Positions 16,848-25,568 of a DNA stretch of 64,000 nt are shown piece after piece. The notes under the pieces were generated by a model that searched no databases, was not told where the DNA came from, and worked only from the letters and a program-made list of their open reading frames with translations. The stretch comes from CAZXEU01 sp965207385 (GTDB taxonomy: Bacteria; Bacteroidota; Rhodothermia; Rhodothermales; Bin80), in assembly GCA_965207385.1 (NCBI GenBank), contig CBDBLZ010000005.1, positions 1-64,000 of the forward strand. Direction: 5' to 3'. Each line of letters opens with the position of its first letter. Within the stretch, counting starts at the first letter, position 1. The translations under genes and the position numbers were made by a program.

Positions 16848-17873
16848 GTGGCCCATACAGTTGCGCTCCTTCCGGGTGACGGCATTGGTCCCGAGATTGT
16901 GGACGCCGTGCTGCATGTTGTGGAGGCAACCGGCGTGCAAATCACGTGGGACCGCCACGAGGCCGTGGGCCAGGCGGGCGTTGATGCGTGCGGAGAACCG
17001 CTTCCCGCAGCTGTCGTCGCGTCCATTCGCCGCCACGGCGTGGCGCTCAAGGGACCCGTTACCACGCCACTTCGGAAAGGATTCAGGAGCGTCAACGTCA
17101 CGCTGCGGCGCCAGCTGGACCTGTTTGCCAACGTGCGGCCCTGCAGGACGTTGCAAGGGGTCCAAAGCCCTTTTTCGGACGTGGATCTCATCATTTTCCG
17201 GGAGAACACGGAGGGACTGTACTCGGGAATCGAGAACTATGATGCCCGCCTTGAGATTGCGGACTCCATAGCGCGCATTACCAGGCACGGGTCGCGGCGC
17301 ATCATTCGCTTTGCGTTCGAGTACGCCCGCAAACACGGCAGACGAGCGCTTACCCTGGTGCACAAGGCCAACGTTCTGAAGGCGACCACGGGCATGTTCC
17401 TGGAGGAAGGCCAGGCCATGGCCGCGGCCTATCCGGACATAGCATTCAATCATCGCATCATTGACAACATGGCGATGCAACTGGTCATGGCGCCGCAAGC
17501 GTACGACTGCATAGTGACCACGAACCTCTTTGGTGACATACTCAGCGACTTGTGCGCGGGACTTGTCGGTGGACTGGGCGTGGTGCCCGGCGCAAACCTG
17601 GGTGACGGCTGCGCGGTGTTCGAAGCCGTGCACGGAAGTGCGCCGGACATAGCGGGCGGGGGCGTCGCCAATCCTACGGCGCTCTTGCGTTCGGCTGCCA
17701 TGATGTTGCGCTACCTGGGAGAGGGCCGCGCTGCAGCGGCTGTAGAACGCGGCGTCAGGGACCTTTATGCAGAGGGCAAGCATCTGACACCCGACGTAGG
17801 CGGCACCTGCACGACCTCGCAAGTCGCCCGGCGGCTTGCCGGCTGCGTGCGTCAAAATATGGAAGCAGCATGA
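16848..17873 (+). CDS. isocitrate dehydrogenase, NAD-type (isocitrate/isopropylmalate dehydrogenase family)
   Basis: 341 residues from a GTG at 16848. It should oxidise isocitrate to 2-oxoglutarate in the TCA cycle. Signatures are HTVALLPGDGIGPEIV at the N-terminus, PLRKGFRSVNVTLRRQLDLFANVRP and IIFRENTEGLYSGIE, which favour isocitrate over isopropylmalate dehydrogenase, then NLFGDILSDLCAGLVGGLG and VFEAVHGSAPDIAG. The frame is open to a TTG at 16821, but that codon lies inside the terminator stem, so the GTG that opens the conserved sequence is preferred. Isopropylmalate or homoisocitrate dehydrogenase is less likely. It overlaps the DUF4293 gene by 4 bp. Confidence 0.85.
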   Translation: MAHTVALLPGDGIGPEIVDAVLHVVEATGVQITWDRHEAVGQAGVDACGEPLPAAVVASIRRHGVALKGPVTTPLRKGFRSVNVTLRRQLDLFANVRPCRTLQGVQSPFSDVDLIIFRENTEGLYSGIENYDARLEIADSIARITRHGSRRIIRFAFEYARKHGRRALTLVHKANVLKATTGMFLEEGQAMAAAYPDIAFNHRIIDNMAMQLVMAPQAYDCIVTTNLFGDILSDLCAGLVGGLGVVPGANLGDGCAVFEAVHGSAPDIAGGGVANPTALLRSAAMMLRYLGEGRAAAAVERGVRDLYAEGKHLTPDVGGTCTTSQVARRLAGCVRQNMEAA

Positions 17874-18283
17874 TTCAGCGAATTCAGACGGGACACCTGT
17901 TGGCGGGAGCGTCGTTCCTGGCGGTGTTTTTGTCGTTGCCAGAGGCGCGCGCACTCGGCGCGGGCACGCTCGGTTCGGCCGCCATAGTGGCATTGGGCCT
18001 TGCCGCCCTGATCGCTTCACTGGTATCCGTCGCTCTGTTTAGGAGACGGCGCCTCCAGCGCAAGCTCATTGTTGTGGCACAGGTCCTGACCGTAGGACTC
18101 CTCGCCGTTCTCTACGGCTCCTTCTACGTGCAGGGCGGGGCCGTGCGCACGGCCGAGGGGATGAACACCGGGCTTCTGGTGGCCTTGGGCTTGCCACTGC
18201 TAGCTTACGTGGCCCTGTTTTTCGCCCGCAGGGCGGTTACGCGGGATATCAGGCTGGTCCGCTCCATGGACCGCCTGCGGTAG
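17870..18283 (+). CDS. DUF4293 family membrane protein
   Basis: 137 residues beginning MIQRIQTGHLL and ending in RLVRSMDRLR, both hallmarks of this Bacteroidota family of four-span membrane proteins (segments at about 10-27, 34-54, 66-86 and 99-118). Function unknown. The start overlaps the end of the isocitrate dehydrogenase gene (ATGA), so they are co-translated. Its last 84 bp overlap the 3' end of the convergent glycosyltransferase gene. Confidence 0.8.
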   Translation: MIQRIQTGHLLAGASFLAVFLSLPEARALGAGTLGSAAIVALGLAALIASLVSVALFRRRRLQRKLIVVAQVLTVGLLAVLYGSFYVQGGAVRTAEGMNTGLLVALGLPLLAYVALFFARRAVTRDIRLVRSMDRLR

Positions 18284-19294
18284 CGGGCTTCGGAAACGGC
18301 GCGACGGGAGACGGACAAACGAACGTCGGCCAAACAGGTACCGGTCTGCGAGGATGCTGCCGGCGTAGGAGGGCAGGGCGCCTCCCCGGTGCTCGTAGTG
18401 CCGGGCCATGCGGTGCGCATCGCGGTAGGCACGCAGAACGGCCAGGGCGTGGCGTGGCTTGCCTAGACACAGCTGTAGGAGCATGGCGGACGCATCAAGC
18501 GCGATGCGTTGCGGCAATACCCGGCGCCAGCGGCTTGCTGGGAGATTCTTGTATAGCATGACGAGGTTGTTGCGGAAGTTGTAGTACAGCTTCTGGAAGC
18601 TGTCCGCATCCAGCGAGCCGCCGCCGATGTGGAAGACGCGGCTTGCCGGCTGCGCCAGGATCCGGTACCCCGCGCTGCGAAGGCGCCAGCACAGGTCAAC
18701 CTCCTCCATGTGCATCTCGAAGCGCGCGTCCAGCAGTCCGACTTCTTCCGCAGCTGTGCGGCGAAGCAGCAGGGCTGCGCCGGTTGCCCAGTCCAGCTCG
18801 CATACGCCATCATACTGGCCGGCATCCGTTTCCACAGAACTCACTATGCGTCCCCGGGCAAACGGATACCCCAGCCGGTCCAGGAAACCGCCGGCTGCGC
18901 CGGCGTACTCAAACCGGCCCCGTTCCGCGAAATCCAGGACCTTGGGCTGCACGGCCGCCACCGAGGGGTCTGATTCCGCCAGGGCAACCAGCGGATCCAG
19001 CCACCCCGGCGGCGTTTCCACGTCGTTGTTCAGCAGCACCACGTACTTTCCGGAGCAATGCCTCCAGGCCGTGTTGTTGCCACCGGCAAACAGGAGGTTG
19101 GTCGGCAGCCGGAGAACCTTTACGCGGGGGAAATTCGACGCCACCCAGTCCGCCGAACCGTCCTCGGAAGCATTGTCTGCCAGGATGATCTCCAGATTGG
19201 GATATGCCGTCTGCGCCACCGAAGGAAGGCACTGCCTCAGAAGCGGGAGCGCATTCCAGGTTACGACAATGACGGAGACCGTGGGGAAGCTCAT
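18200..19294 (-). CDS. family 2 glycosyltransferase
   Basis: 364 residues from the ATG at 19294; an upstream in-frame ATG at 19513 would add a non-conserved stretch overlapping the recQ start. The GT-A fold is clear: VSVIVVTWNALPLLRQCL, IILADNASEDGSADWV, VLLNNDVETPPGWLDPLV and the acceptor motif MEEVDLCWRLRSAGYR, as in rhamnosyl- and other O-antigen or cell-wall sugar transferases. The basic C-terminal region (about 265-364) is likely membrane-associated. It stands alone; the 3' end overlaps DUF4293 by 84 bp. Confidence 0.88.
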   Translation of the reverse strand: MSFPTVSVIVVTWNALPLLRQCLPSVAQTAYPNLEIILADNASEDGSADWVASNFPRVKVLRLPTNLLFAGGNNTAWRHCSGKYVVLLNNDVETPPGWLDPLVALAESDPSVAAVQPKVLDFAERGRFEYAGAAGGFLDRLGYPFARGRIVSSVETDAGQYDGVCELDWATGAALLLRRTAAEEVGLLDARFEMHMEEVDLCWRLRSAGYRILAQPASRVFHIGGGSLDADSFQKLYYNFRNNLVMLYKNLPASRWRRVLPQRIALDASAMLLQLCLGKPRHALAVLRAYRDAHRMARHYEHRGGALPSYAGSILADRYLFGRRSFVRLPSRRFRSPLPQAVHGADQPDIPRNRPAGEKQGHVS

Positions 19295-19469
19295 GCCTGG
19301 ATCGGGGCCGGCGCCCGAGGACGTTTCGCCGGCAGGGTAGCATCGTGACGCGAATACTATCTTGAAATCGCCATTTGGGTCCCGATCTGCCTTCCCTGAG
19401 CATGCGGCAACCATCCTGTGACAGGTTCTGCACGCACGCAGCCGCACGCCTCCTCCAGGTCCTTGCGGT

Positions 19470-21233
19470 ATGCGCGAGAGAGCACCGCGTACGACGTCCG
19501 TGAAGACTGCCACTCTTGACGATGCACGGACGCTGCTGTGGTTCCATTGGGGACACGCAGGTTTTCGTCCTGGTCAGTCCGAGGCGATCGAGGCGGCACT
19601 CGCGCATCGAGATGTGCTGGCCGTGCTTCCCACCGGCGCGGGCAAGTCCGTATGCTACCAGGTGCCGGCCCTTCTCCTTGGCGGGACGACCCTCGTAATA
19701 TCTCCGCTGGTGGCCCTGATGCAGGACCAGGTGAACGCGCTCCGCGCGCGAGGAATATCCGCCACCTGCATCACGGCCGGCCTCCCGGCCAGGGAAGTGG
19801 ATCAGCGGTGGACGGACGCCGAATTTGGTCGCTACAGCCTTTTGTACGTTTCGCCTGAGCGGTTGGGATCCGAGATGTTCCAGGCCCGCGCCGAGCGGTT
19901 CAGGATTTCTCTCCTGGCCATTGACGAGGCCCACTGCATCAGTACGTGGGGGCACCAGTTCAGGCCCGCATACCGGCAGATTCGGACGGTCTATCCGCTT
20001 ATTGGCCGTCCGCCGGTCATGGCCGTTACTGCCACGGCCACGCCGGAGGTGCGCCGTGATATCGAATCGAGCCTGGAACTGCGTCGGCCGAGCGTGATCG
20101 TCAGGGGATTCGACAGGCCGAACATCCATTGGGCCGCAACCGAAACCGCCGAAACCCGGAAGGCGGTAATTGAGGCGGCCGGCGGCATAGAGAGCAGCGG
20201 CATCGTATACGCGATGACCCGGCAGAAAGCGGAGGCCATGGCCGGCTGGATCGGGCAGGGGGGCCAATCGACGCAAGTATACCACGCGGGTCTGGCGCCC
20301 GGGGCGCGCAAGATTGCGCAGGAAAGATGGCTCTCCGGCCAGGCCCGGATCATGGTTGCCACCAGTGCCTTCGGCATGGGCATCGACAAGCCGGATGTCC
20401 GCCTTGTCGTGCACGCGGGCCTGCCGCCGTCACTGGAAGCCTACTACCAGGAAGCGGGCAGGGCCGGCCGCGACGGCCAGCCTGCCCGGGCGCTTATTCT
20501 CAGGGGTCCGGGCGACGAATCGCGCAGGCGGTTAATGACCGATAACAGTTACCCGGACAGGCGCCAGATCAGGATCGTGTACGAGGCCGCCTGCAATATG
20601 GCACAGGTCGCCGTCGGGGATAATCCGGCGGGTCCCCTTCTCCTGGATGTCCACGCGGTCTCTGCCGCCACGGGGCAGCCGCGATCCATCGTGCAAGAGG
20701 CGGCCGATCTGTTGGCGGCGCAGCACGTATGGCATGTATCGAGTCCCGGCCCGGGAGCGGCGCTGCTGCGCTTTACGGCGGAAGCCGGCGCACTGCGGTC
20801 CTGGGCCCGCAAGGTCAGTAACCGGTCACTGGAGAGCTTCGTGCACTCACTACTGCGCCGGATTCCGGCAGAAGCGTTCCGGAGCTGGCGAGCCATAGAC
20901 CTTGAGCGTCTCGCAAGAGGACTAGGAATTCAGCGCAAAAGGCTGGAAGCGGGCCTTGAATTCCTGGCACAACGGGGTCTGCTGCAGTGGAAGAAGGAGG
21001 AGGGGGCGCTCCAATTGCAACTGTGCTTTCCCCGGACAGATCGCCTTGCGGTTGACGACAAAGCCGTTCGCGAGGGCCTGTTCAGGGCCCGTCAGCGCTT
21101 CGACCAGGTGGCGCAGTACCTGCGTACCAGGGAGTGCCGCCGCCGCTTCCTGCTTCAATACCTGGGCGAACGCTCTGCCAAATCCTGCAATCAGTGTGAC
21201 CGGTGTCAGCGGGATGCACGGGGCGCCGCATAG
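19470..21233 (+). CDS. recQ: RecQ-family ATP-dependent DNA helicase
   Basis: 587 residues. 3'-5' helicase for recombination and fork repair. Motif 0 (FRPGQSEAI), Walker A (PTGAGKS, 54-60), DEAH (152-155), motif III (AVTATATPEV), motif V (VATSAFGMGIDKPDVR) and VI (QEAGRAGRDG) are intact. The four-cysteine zinc site is at the very C-terminus (CRRRF ... CNQCDRC), after a winged-helix-like region, the arrangement of the Bacteroidota-type RecQ. No HRDC domain is visible. It is divergent from the glycosyltransferase. Confidence 0.93.
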   Translation: MRERAPRTTSVKTATLDDARTLLWFHWGHAGFRPGQSEAIEAALAHRDVLAVLPTGAGKSVCYQVPALLLGGTTLVISPLVALMQDQVNALRARGISATCITAGLPAREVDQRWTDAEFGRYSLLYVSPERLGSEMFQARAERFRISLLAIDEAHCISTWGHQFRPAYRQIRTVYPLIGRPPVMAVTATATPEVRRDIESSLELRRPSVIVRGFDRPNIHWAATETAETRKAVIEAAGGIESSGIVYAMTRQKAEAMAGWIGQGGQSTQVYHAGLAPGARKIAQERWLSGQARIMVATSAFGMGIDKPDVRLVVHAGLPPSLEAYYQEAGRAGRDGQPARALILRGPGDESRRRLMTDNSYPDRRQIRIVYEAACNMAQVAVGDNPAGPLLLDVHAVSAATGQPRSIVQEAADLLAAQHVWHVSSPGPGAALLRFTAEAGALRSWARKVSNRSLESFVHSLLRRIPAEAFRSWRAIDLERLARGLGIQRKRLEAGLEFLAQRGLLQWKKEEGALQLQLCFPRTDRLAVDDKAVREGLFRARQRFDQVAQYLRTRECRRRFLLQYLGERSAKSCNQCDRCQRDARGAA

Positions 21234-21260
21234 CGCCGCGCGCGCCGACGCCTGCACGAA

Positions 21261-21614
21261 TTACTCAATGGCCGCACCCGGAGGGACGTAGTCCGGAATC
21301 TCTCCCTGCCTGTGGCGCTCTTCGGAAAGGCGGTCCATTACCTCCTCGTATACCTCAACCAGGGCTTCCGGGTGAGCGACGTAGTAGTCCTCGAGCCGGG
21401 CGTACGTAGAAGAATCGAGGCCGTAGCGGGCTAGAACGGAATCCTGGGCGTTAGGGAGCGCCGCGAATTCCAGTCCCCGGCGCGCCTGCGAAAGGTGTAG
21501 TTCCACCAGGACATCGACCATCAGGTCGCGCTCGGGATCGCTTCCCTGTGAGCATCCCGCAAGGGTCGCTGCAGTCACCAGCGGGAGGACAAGGGCACAG
21601 TAGCGCGCGATCAC
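21261..21614 (-). CDS. DUF4296 family lipoprotein
   Basis: 117 residues from a GTG. A lipoprotein signal ends in LAGC (Cys 21). The rest is helical (RDLMVDVLVELHLSQARRG ... YARLEDYYVAHPEALVEVYEEVMDRLSEERHR), matching the DUF4296 pattern of Bacteroidota. The start overlaps the stop of the DUF4837 gene (GTGA), so the two lipoproteins are translationally coupled. Function unknown. Confidence 0.8.
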   Translation of the reverse strand: MIARYCALVLPLVTAATLAGCSQGSDPERDLMVDVLVELHLSQARRGLEFAALPNAQDSVLARYGLDSSTYARLEDYYVAHPEALVEVYEEVMDRLSEERHRQGEIPDYVPPGAAIE

Positions 21615-22738
21615 GTTGCCTCAGAGCGGGCAACATCCTCCCGCGTCCGGAACGTATAGGCAATGACCTCCAGCTGGCGCAGGAATTCCCGTTTCGGGAA
21701 GTTGGGCGCGAAGACCATGCCGTCCACCACGTACAGCCTGCGTGTGGGCTCGTCGTAGAAGGCATACGTCAGAAACGGACCGCCCATGCCATAGGGCACG
21801 ATTCTGCCGCCCTGTTCGCCAACCATGTGCCAAAGGCCGCGTACCTCGTAGGCAAAGCGGTCCTTGAAGCTGATTTCCTCGGATTCGATCAGTTGCCGGC
21901 GGTCGATTTCGACCCAGCCTCCCAGGCTTCCCTGCAGGTGCATTTCAGAGAGCGAGTCCCGCGTATCAACCACCCATTCGGGCGTCAGCAGGCCGGGATC
22001 CGCATTCTCCTTGTAGTAGACGAACAGGCTTCTCCACGTGTCCGACAGCGTGCGACGCAGCCAGACGAACCGATTGGTGTCGACCGCCACCACGTAGTCG
22101 TGCTGGCCGTGCACGGCAAAGCCGTGGTTGTCCATCAGATATTCTTCGATGTTGCGCTGGCGTCCGATGTCGAACATTTCCCGGTGCAGCCGCAGCCGCG
22201 TGGCCAGATTCAGCTGGTATACGATATCCTCCGCGTTCGCATCGACAGTTTCAATCAGGGCGCTGTCTGTGGGCGCCATGACGTAGAACACCTGTTGCCG
22301 CTGCCGCCACACATTCTCCCTGGACACAACGGCGCCATCGCCCTCCATAATGGCCTGGACGGCTTCAGCGCTCAGGATGCTGCGCACAAATCGGGACTCC
22401 GTGCTGGCGGTGTCCTCGATGGCTGCCACGAACAGAACGCTCTTGCGTGCCTTGGCGATATCGAATGCCATTTGCGACTGGAGATTGATCACGTCTATTT
22501 CGAACCGGGGCTCCCTCGAGGGAAGAGTCCCGATGGGCGCCGCGATGGTTTCGCGGATCTTGTCGCCGACGGCTCCTCCCCAAAGCGAGGAATCGATTAC
22601 GAGGGCAAGGCGTCCTTCCTCGCCCACGGCCTCAGGTCTGAAGTCCGTTCCCGAGAGGAAGCGGTCCGAGCAGCCGGACAGGAATATCGTGGCGGCGGCC
22701 AGCCCGTATAGCGGCAGCCCGATCTGGCGTGGTTTCAT
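21611..22738 (-). CDS. DUF4837 family lipoprotein
   Basis: 375 residues from the ATG at 22738. A lipoprotein signal ends in LSGC (Cys 23). The body contains VIDSSLWGGAVGDKIRETI, YVMAPTDSALIETV and GPFLTYAFYDEPTRRLYVVDGMVFAPNFPKREFLRQLEVI, matching DUF4837, a Bacteroidota lipoprotein family without known role. The frame continues upstream to 23083, but the signal peptide fixes the start. Operon with the DUF4296 lipoprotein, 203 bp downstream of trpA and possibly reached by read-through from it. Confidence 0.82.
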   Translation of the reverse strand: MKPRQIGLPLYGLAAATIFLSGCSDRFLSGTDFRPEAVGEEGRLALVIDSSLWGGAVGDKIRETIAAPIGTLPSREPRFEIDVINLQSQMAFDIAKARKSVLFVAAIEDTASTESRFVRSILSAEAVQAIMEGDGAVVSRENVWRQRQQVFYVMAPTDSALIETVDANAEDIVYQLNLATRLRLHREMFDIGRQRNIEEYLMDNHGFAVHGQHDYVVAVDTNRFVWLRRTLSDTWRSLFVYYKENADPGLLTPEWVVDTRDSLSEMHLQGSLGGWVEIDRRQLIESEEISFKDRFAYEVRGLWHMVGEQGGRIVPYGMGGPFLTYAFYDEPTRRLYVVDGMVFAPNFPKREFLRQLEVIAYTFRTREDVARSEAT

Positions 22739-22941
22739 GGTTTCGGCCGTTGTTGGAGATTCTGACAATTCTGGCGCACGGGAAAAGATGCCGCGCAGCC
22801 TACCCCGATAGCGAGGCAGCTGTTTCGGGCGGCGGTCGCCCGCCGGCACGCTTGTGGAAGTAGCAAGGCGATGTTTCTGGGGCCGAGGCCATGCACCGGC
22901 ACCCTTTGCACTCGGTACGGTCCTGGGACGCAGTCCTACAT

Positions 22942-23751
22942 TCATGATCCGTATTTCAGTTCGGCAGCAAATTCGCGCAGTTTCTGGCAGCGCCCCTGCA
23001 GGGTGAGCGATTCGTCGTGCCACAACTGCTCTATTCGCGTAACAAGGGCGGAGCCCACGATGAAGCCGTCCGCGTGGCGGCACACGCGTGCGGCGTCTGC
23101 GTGGGTCTTGATGCCAAAGCCCACCATAAGAGGGTTCCTGCGTACAAGGCTGCGCGCATGGCGAAGGTAGCGCTCTACCTGTTCCATCCGGTTCGTCAGC
23201 CTGATCCCGGTCACTCCTGTAACGGATACGGCATAAACAAAGCCGGAGGAGCGTGCATCGATCTCGCGGATGCGGTCCGGCGGAGTATTGGGCGCCAGGA
23301 GGTAAACGATGCCCAGGCCGGCCTCGGCTGCGTGTCCGGCCAGCACGCCGTCTTCCTCTGGAGGAAGATCCGGAATGATCAGGCCTGCCACGCCGGCGTG
23401 GCAGGCCGCCATGCAGAATTGCCGGGGCCCGTAGCTCAGGATGGGATTGATGTACCCCATGAGCAACAGCGGCGCAGCATGACGCTGCGTGAACGCGTGC
23501 GCGAACCGGAAAGTGTCTTGCATGCGGACTCCGCCGGATAGTGCGCGCGCGCTCGAGCGCTGAATGGGCGGGCCTTCCGCAAGGGGGTCGCTAAAGGGCA
23601 TGCCGAGCTCGACAAAGTCGGCGACCTCGCCCAGCGCATCCAGTACAGGCGGCGTGTCGGCCATGCTGGGGAAGCCGCTGGTAAGAAACAGCCCCATGGA
23701 CTTTTCTCCACGCGCGCAAGCCGCCCGAATCCTTTGCGACAGTCTAGACAC
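22942..23751 (-). CDS. trpA: tryptophan synthase alpha subunit
   Basis: 269 residues. Cleaves indole-3-glycerol phosphate to indole and passes indole to TrpB. The catalytic pair is visible: Glu in FVELGMPFSDPLAEGP and the Asp ten residues later. Phosphate-binding loops include GFGIKTHADA and DGFIVGSALV. Start is a GTG placed directly after the trpB stop (TAG GTG). Last gene of the trp operon. A 6-bp hairpin follows in the 203-bp gap but has no U-run. Confidence 0.97.
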   Translation of the reverse strand: MSRLSQRIRAACARGEKSMGLFLTSGFPSMADTPPVLDALGEVADFVELGMPFSDPLAEGPPIQRSSARALSGGVRMQDTFRFAHAFTQRHAAPLLLMGYINPILSYGPRQFCMAACHAGVAGLIIPDLPPEEDGVLAGHAAEAGLGIVYLLAPNTPPDRIREIDARSSGFVYAVSVTGVTGIRLTNRMEQVERYLRHARSLVRRNPLMVGFGIKTHADAARVCRHADGFIVGSALVTRIEQLWHDESLTLQGRCQKLREFAAELKYGS

Positions 23752-24933
23752 CTATGTTCCCGACTCAGTGATAGACGCCATGTCCTTGTCTCCACGGCCT
23801 GAACAGTTCAGCACCACTACACCGCTTAGCCGGCCCGACAGCTTGGCCAGGGCCGCAACGGCATGGGCGGTTTCGAGCGCGGGGATAATGCCCTCCGTGG
23901 CTGCCAGGAGTCTGACCGCATCAAGCGCATCGGCGTCCGTTACGGCGTGGTACTCAACGCGGCCAAGATCCTTCAGGTAAGCGTGCTCGGGGCCCACGCC
24001 CGGATAATCCAGTCCAGCGGAGATAGAATGCGCCAGCTTGACCTGGCCGTCGCCGTCTTGTAGCAGGTAACTCATCGCTCCATGGAGGACGCCGGGTGAA
24101 CCGCGGCTGAGCGTAGCCGCGTGCCGCCCCGAAAGACCCTCTCCCGCGGCTTCCACGCCGATCAGGGCAACCCGGCCATCATCCATGTACGGAAAGAAAA
24201 TCCCCATGGCATTCGAGCCGCCTCCCACGCAGGCTATGATAGCCTCGGGAGAAGGTTGTCCCTCGCAGTCCTGCAGCTGGCGCCGGGTCTCTTCGCCGAT
24301 GACGCACTGGAAGGTGCGAACCAGTTCAGGGTAGGGATGCGGGCCGACAACAGAGCCGATGATGTAGAAAGTATCAGCGGGATTGGAAACCCAGTCCCGG
24401 ATGGCTTCGCTGGTGGCGTCCTTGAGCGTCCGGCTGCCGCTGGAAACCGGGTTGACGGTCGCTCCCAGGAGCTGCATCCGCTCCACATTGAGGCGCTGGC
24501 GCCGGGTGTCCTCCTCGCCCATGTAGACGACACACTTCAGCCCGAATTTGGCAGCTACAGTCGCCGTGGCCACGCCGTGCTGGCCGGCGCCTGTTTCCGC
24601 GATGATGCGCGATTTTCCCATTCGCCGCGCCAGCAGAATCTGGCCGACCGTGTTGTTGATCTTGTGCGCGCCCGTGTGACACAGATCTTCGCGTTTCAGG
24701 TAGATCCTGGGTCCGCCCAGCCTTGCCGTCAACCGGTCCGCAAACGTAAGCGGGGTCGGGCGTCCAACATACTGTGTCAGGATGTCATGGTACTCGGCCT
24801 GAAAGTCCTCCCGGGGCCAGTACTCCCTGAAGGCAGCATCAAGCCTGGACAGTTCCGGGATCAGAATCTCCGGGACGTAGGCCCCGCCGTAGGGACCGAA
24901 GCGACCGCTCTTGTCAGGAGCCCGGTATGCCAT
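23752..24933 (-). CDS. trpB: tryptophan synthase beta subunit
   Basis: 393 residues, standard length. PLP enzyme joining indole and serine. The PLP Lys is in LKREDLCHTGAHKINN, the phosphate loop is CVGGGSNAMG, and the N-terminal FGPYGGAYVPEILIPEL and communication-domain residues are intact. It is a TrpB1-type protein with its TrpA partner immediately downstream (adjacent stop and start), as expected for the complex. Confidence 0.98.
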   Translation of the reverse strand: MAYRAPDKSGRFGPYGGAYVPEILIPELSRLDAAFREYWPREDFQAEYHDILTQYVGRPTPLTFADRLTARLGGPRIYLKREDLCHTGAHKINNTVGQILLARRMGKSRIIAETGAGQHGVATATVAAKFGLKCVVYMGEEDTRRQRLNVERMQLLGATVNPVSSGSRTLKDATSEAIRDWVSNPADTFYIIGSVVGPHPYPELVRTFQCVIGEETRRQLQDCEGQPSPEAIIACVGGGSNAMGIFFPYMDDGRVALIGVEAAGEGLSGRHAATLSRGSPGVLHGAMSYLLQDGDGQVKLAHSISAGLDYPGVGPEHAYLKDLGRVEYHAVTDADALDAVRLLAATEGIIPALETAHAVAALAKLSGRLSGVVVLNCSGRGDKDMASITESGT

Positions 24934-24936
24934 GCG

Positions 24937-25566
24937 TCAACCGCTGGAGCTGCTCTGAAAGACTGCCTCGACCAGGGCATAATCCTTCCTCCCAGGCGCG
25001 GTCTCCACCCCGCTGGACATGTCCAGGGCCCAGGGGCGCACCTGTCGCAGGGCATCCGAAATGTTGTGGGGACCAAGTCCGCCCGCGAGGAACACCGGGA
25101 ATTCGCGGCAGATGGCGCCGGCCATCGACCACTCAAAGGTCTTGCCCGTCCCGCCGTGCAGCACCGGGTGATAGGTATCCAGAAGGAAGAAGTCTGCAAC
25201 CTCGGCGAAAGCCTCCATTTGCGTGCGCAGCAGCACTTCCGTGCTGGTTTCCGCGACGCGGAAGGCCTTGATGACGGGCGCACTTATTTCGGCGCAGTAA
25301 GGGGGCGGTTCCGCACCGTGCAGCTGAACCAGATCAAAGGATGCGACTTCCGCGGCGCGGTTGACGCTGTCTGCATCTTCGTCGACAAAAACGCCCACGG
25401 TCTTTGCGCCGTGGAGCCAGGAGCGTATTTCACCCGCGAGCTCGGCAGGCACGAACCGCGGACTTCGCGGATACTGGATGAAGCCGAGATAGTCTGCCCC
25501 GGCGGCTGCACAGAAGCGAGCGTCCGCCAGATTGGTGATTCCGCAAATCTTGATCCTGTGGGCCAT
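24937..25566 (-). CDS. trpF: phosphoribosylanthranilate isomerase
   Basis: 209 residues, (beta/alpha)8 barrel. Catalytic Cys in KICGITNLADA near the N-terminus and Asp in VGVFVDEDA; phosphate site in FLAGGLGPHNI and ALDMSSGVE. A separate protein, not fused to trpC. The start is 2 bp after the trpC stop and the end is 3 bp before the trpB start. Confidence 0.97.
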   Translation of the reverse strand: MAHRIKICGITNLADARFCAAAGADYLGFIQYPRSPRFVPAELAGEIRSWLHGAKTVGVFVDEDADSVNRAAEVASFDLVQLHGAEPPPYCAEISAPVIKAFRVAETSTEVLLRTQMEAFAEVADFFLLDTYHPVLHGGTGKTFEWSMAGAICREFPVFLAGGLGPHNISDALRQVRPWALDMSSGVETAPGRKDYALVEAVFQSSSSG

Positions 25567-25568
25567 CC

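Noticed and set aside
22829..22845. CGGGCG/CGCCCG hairpin after trpA as the trp operon terminator
   Set aside because: Only 6 bp and followed by no U-run on either strand, so not supported as an intrinsic terminator.
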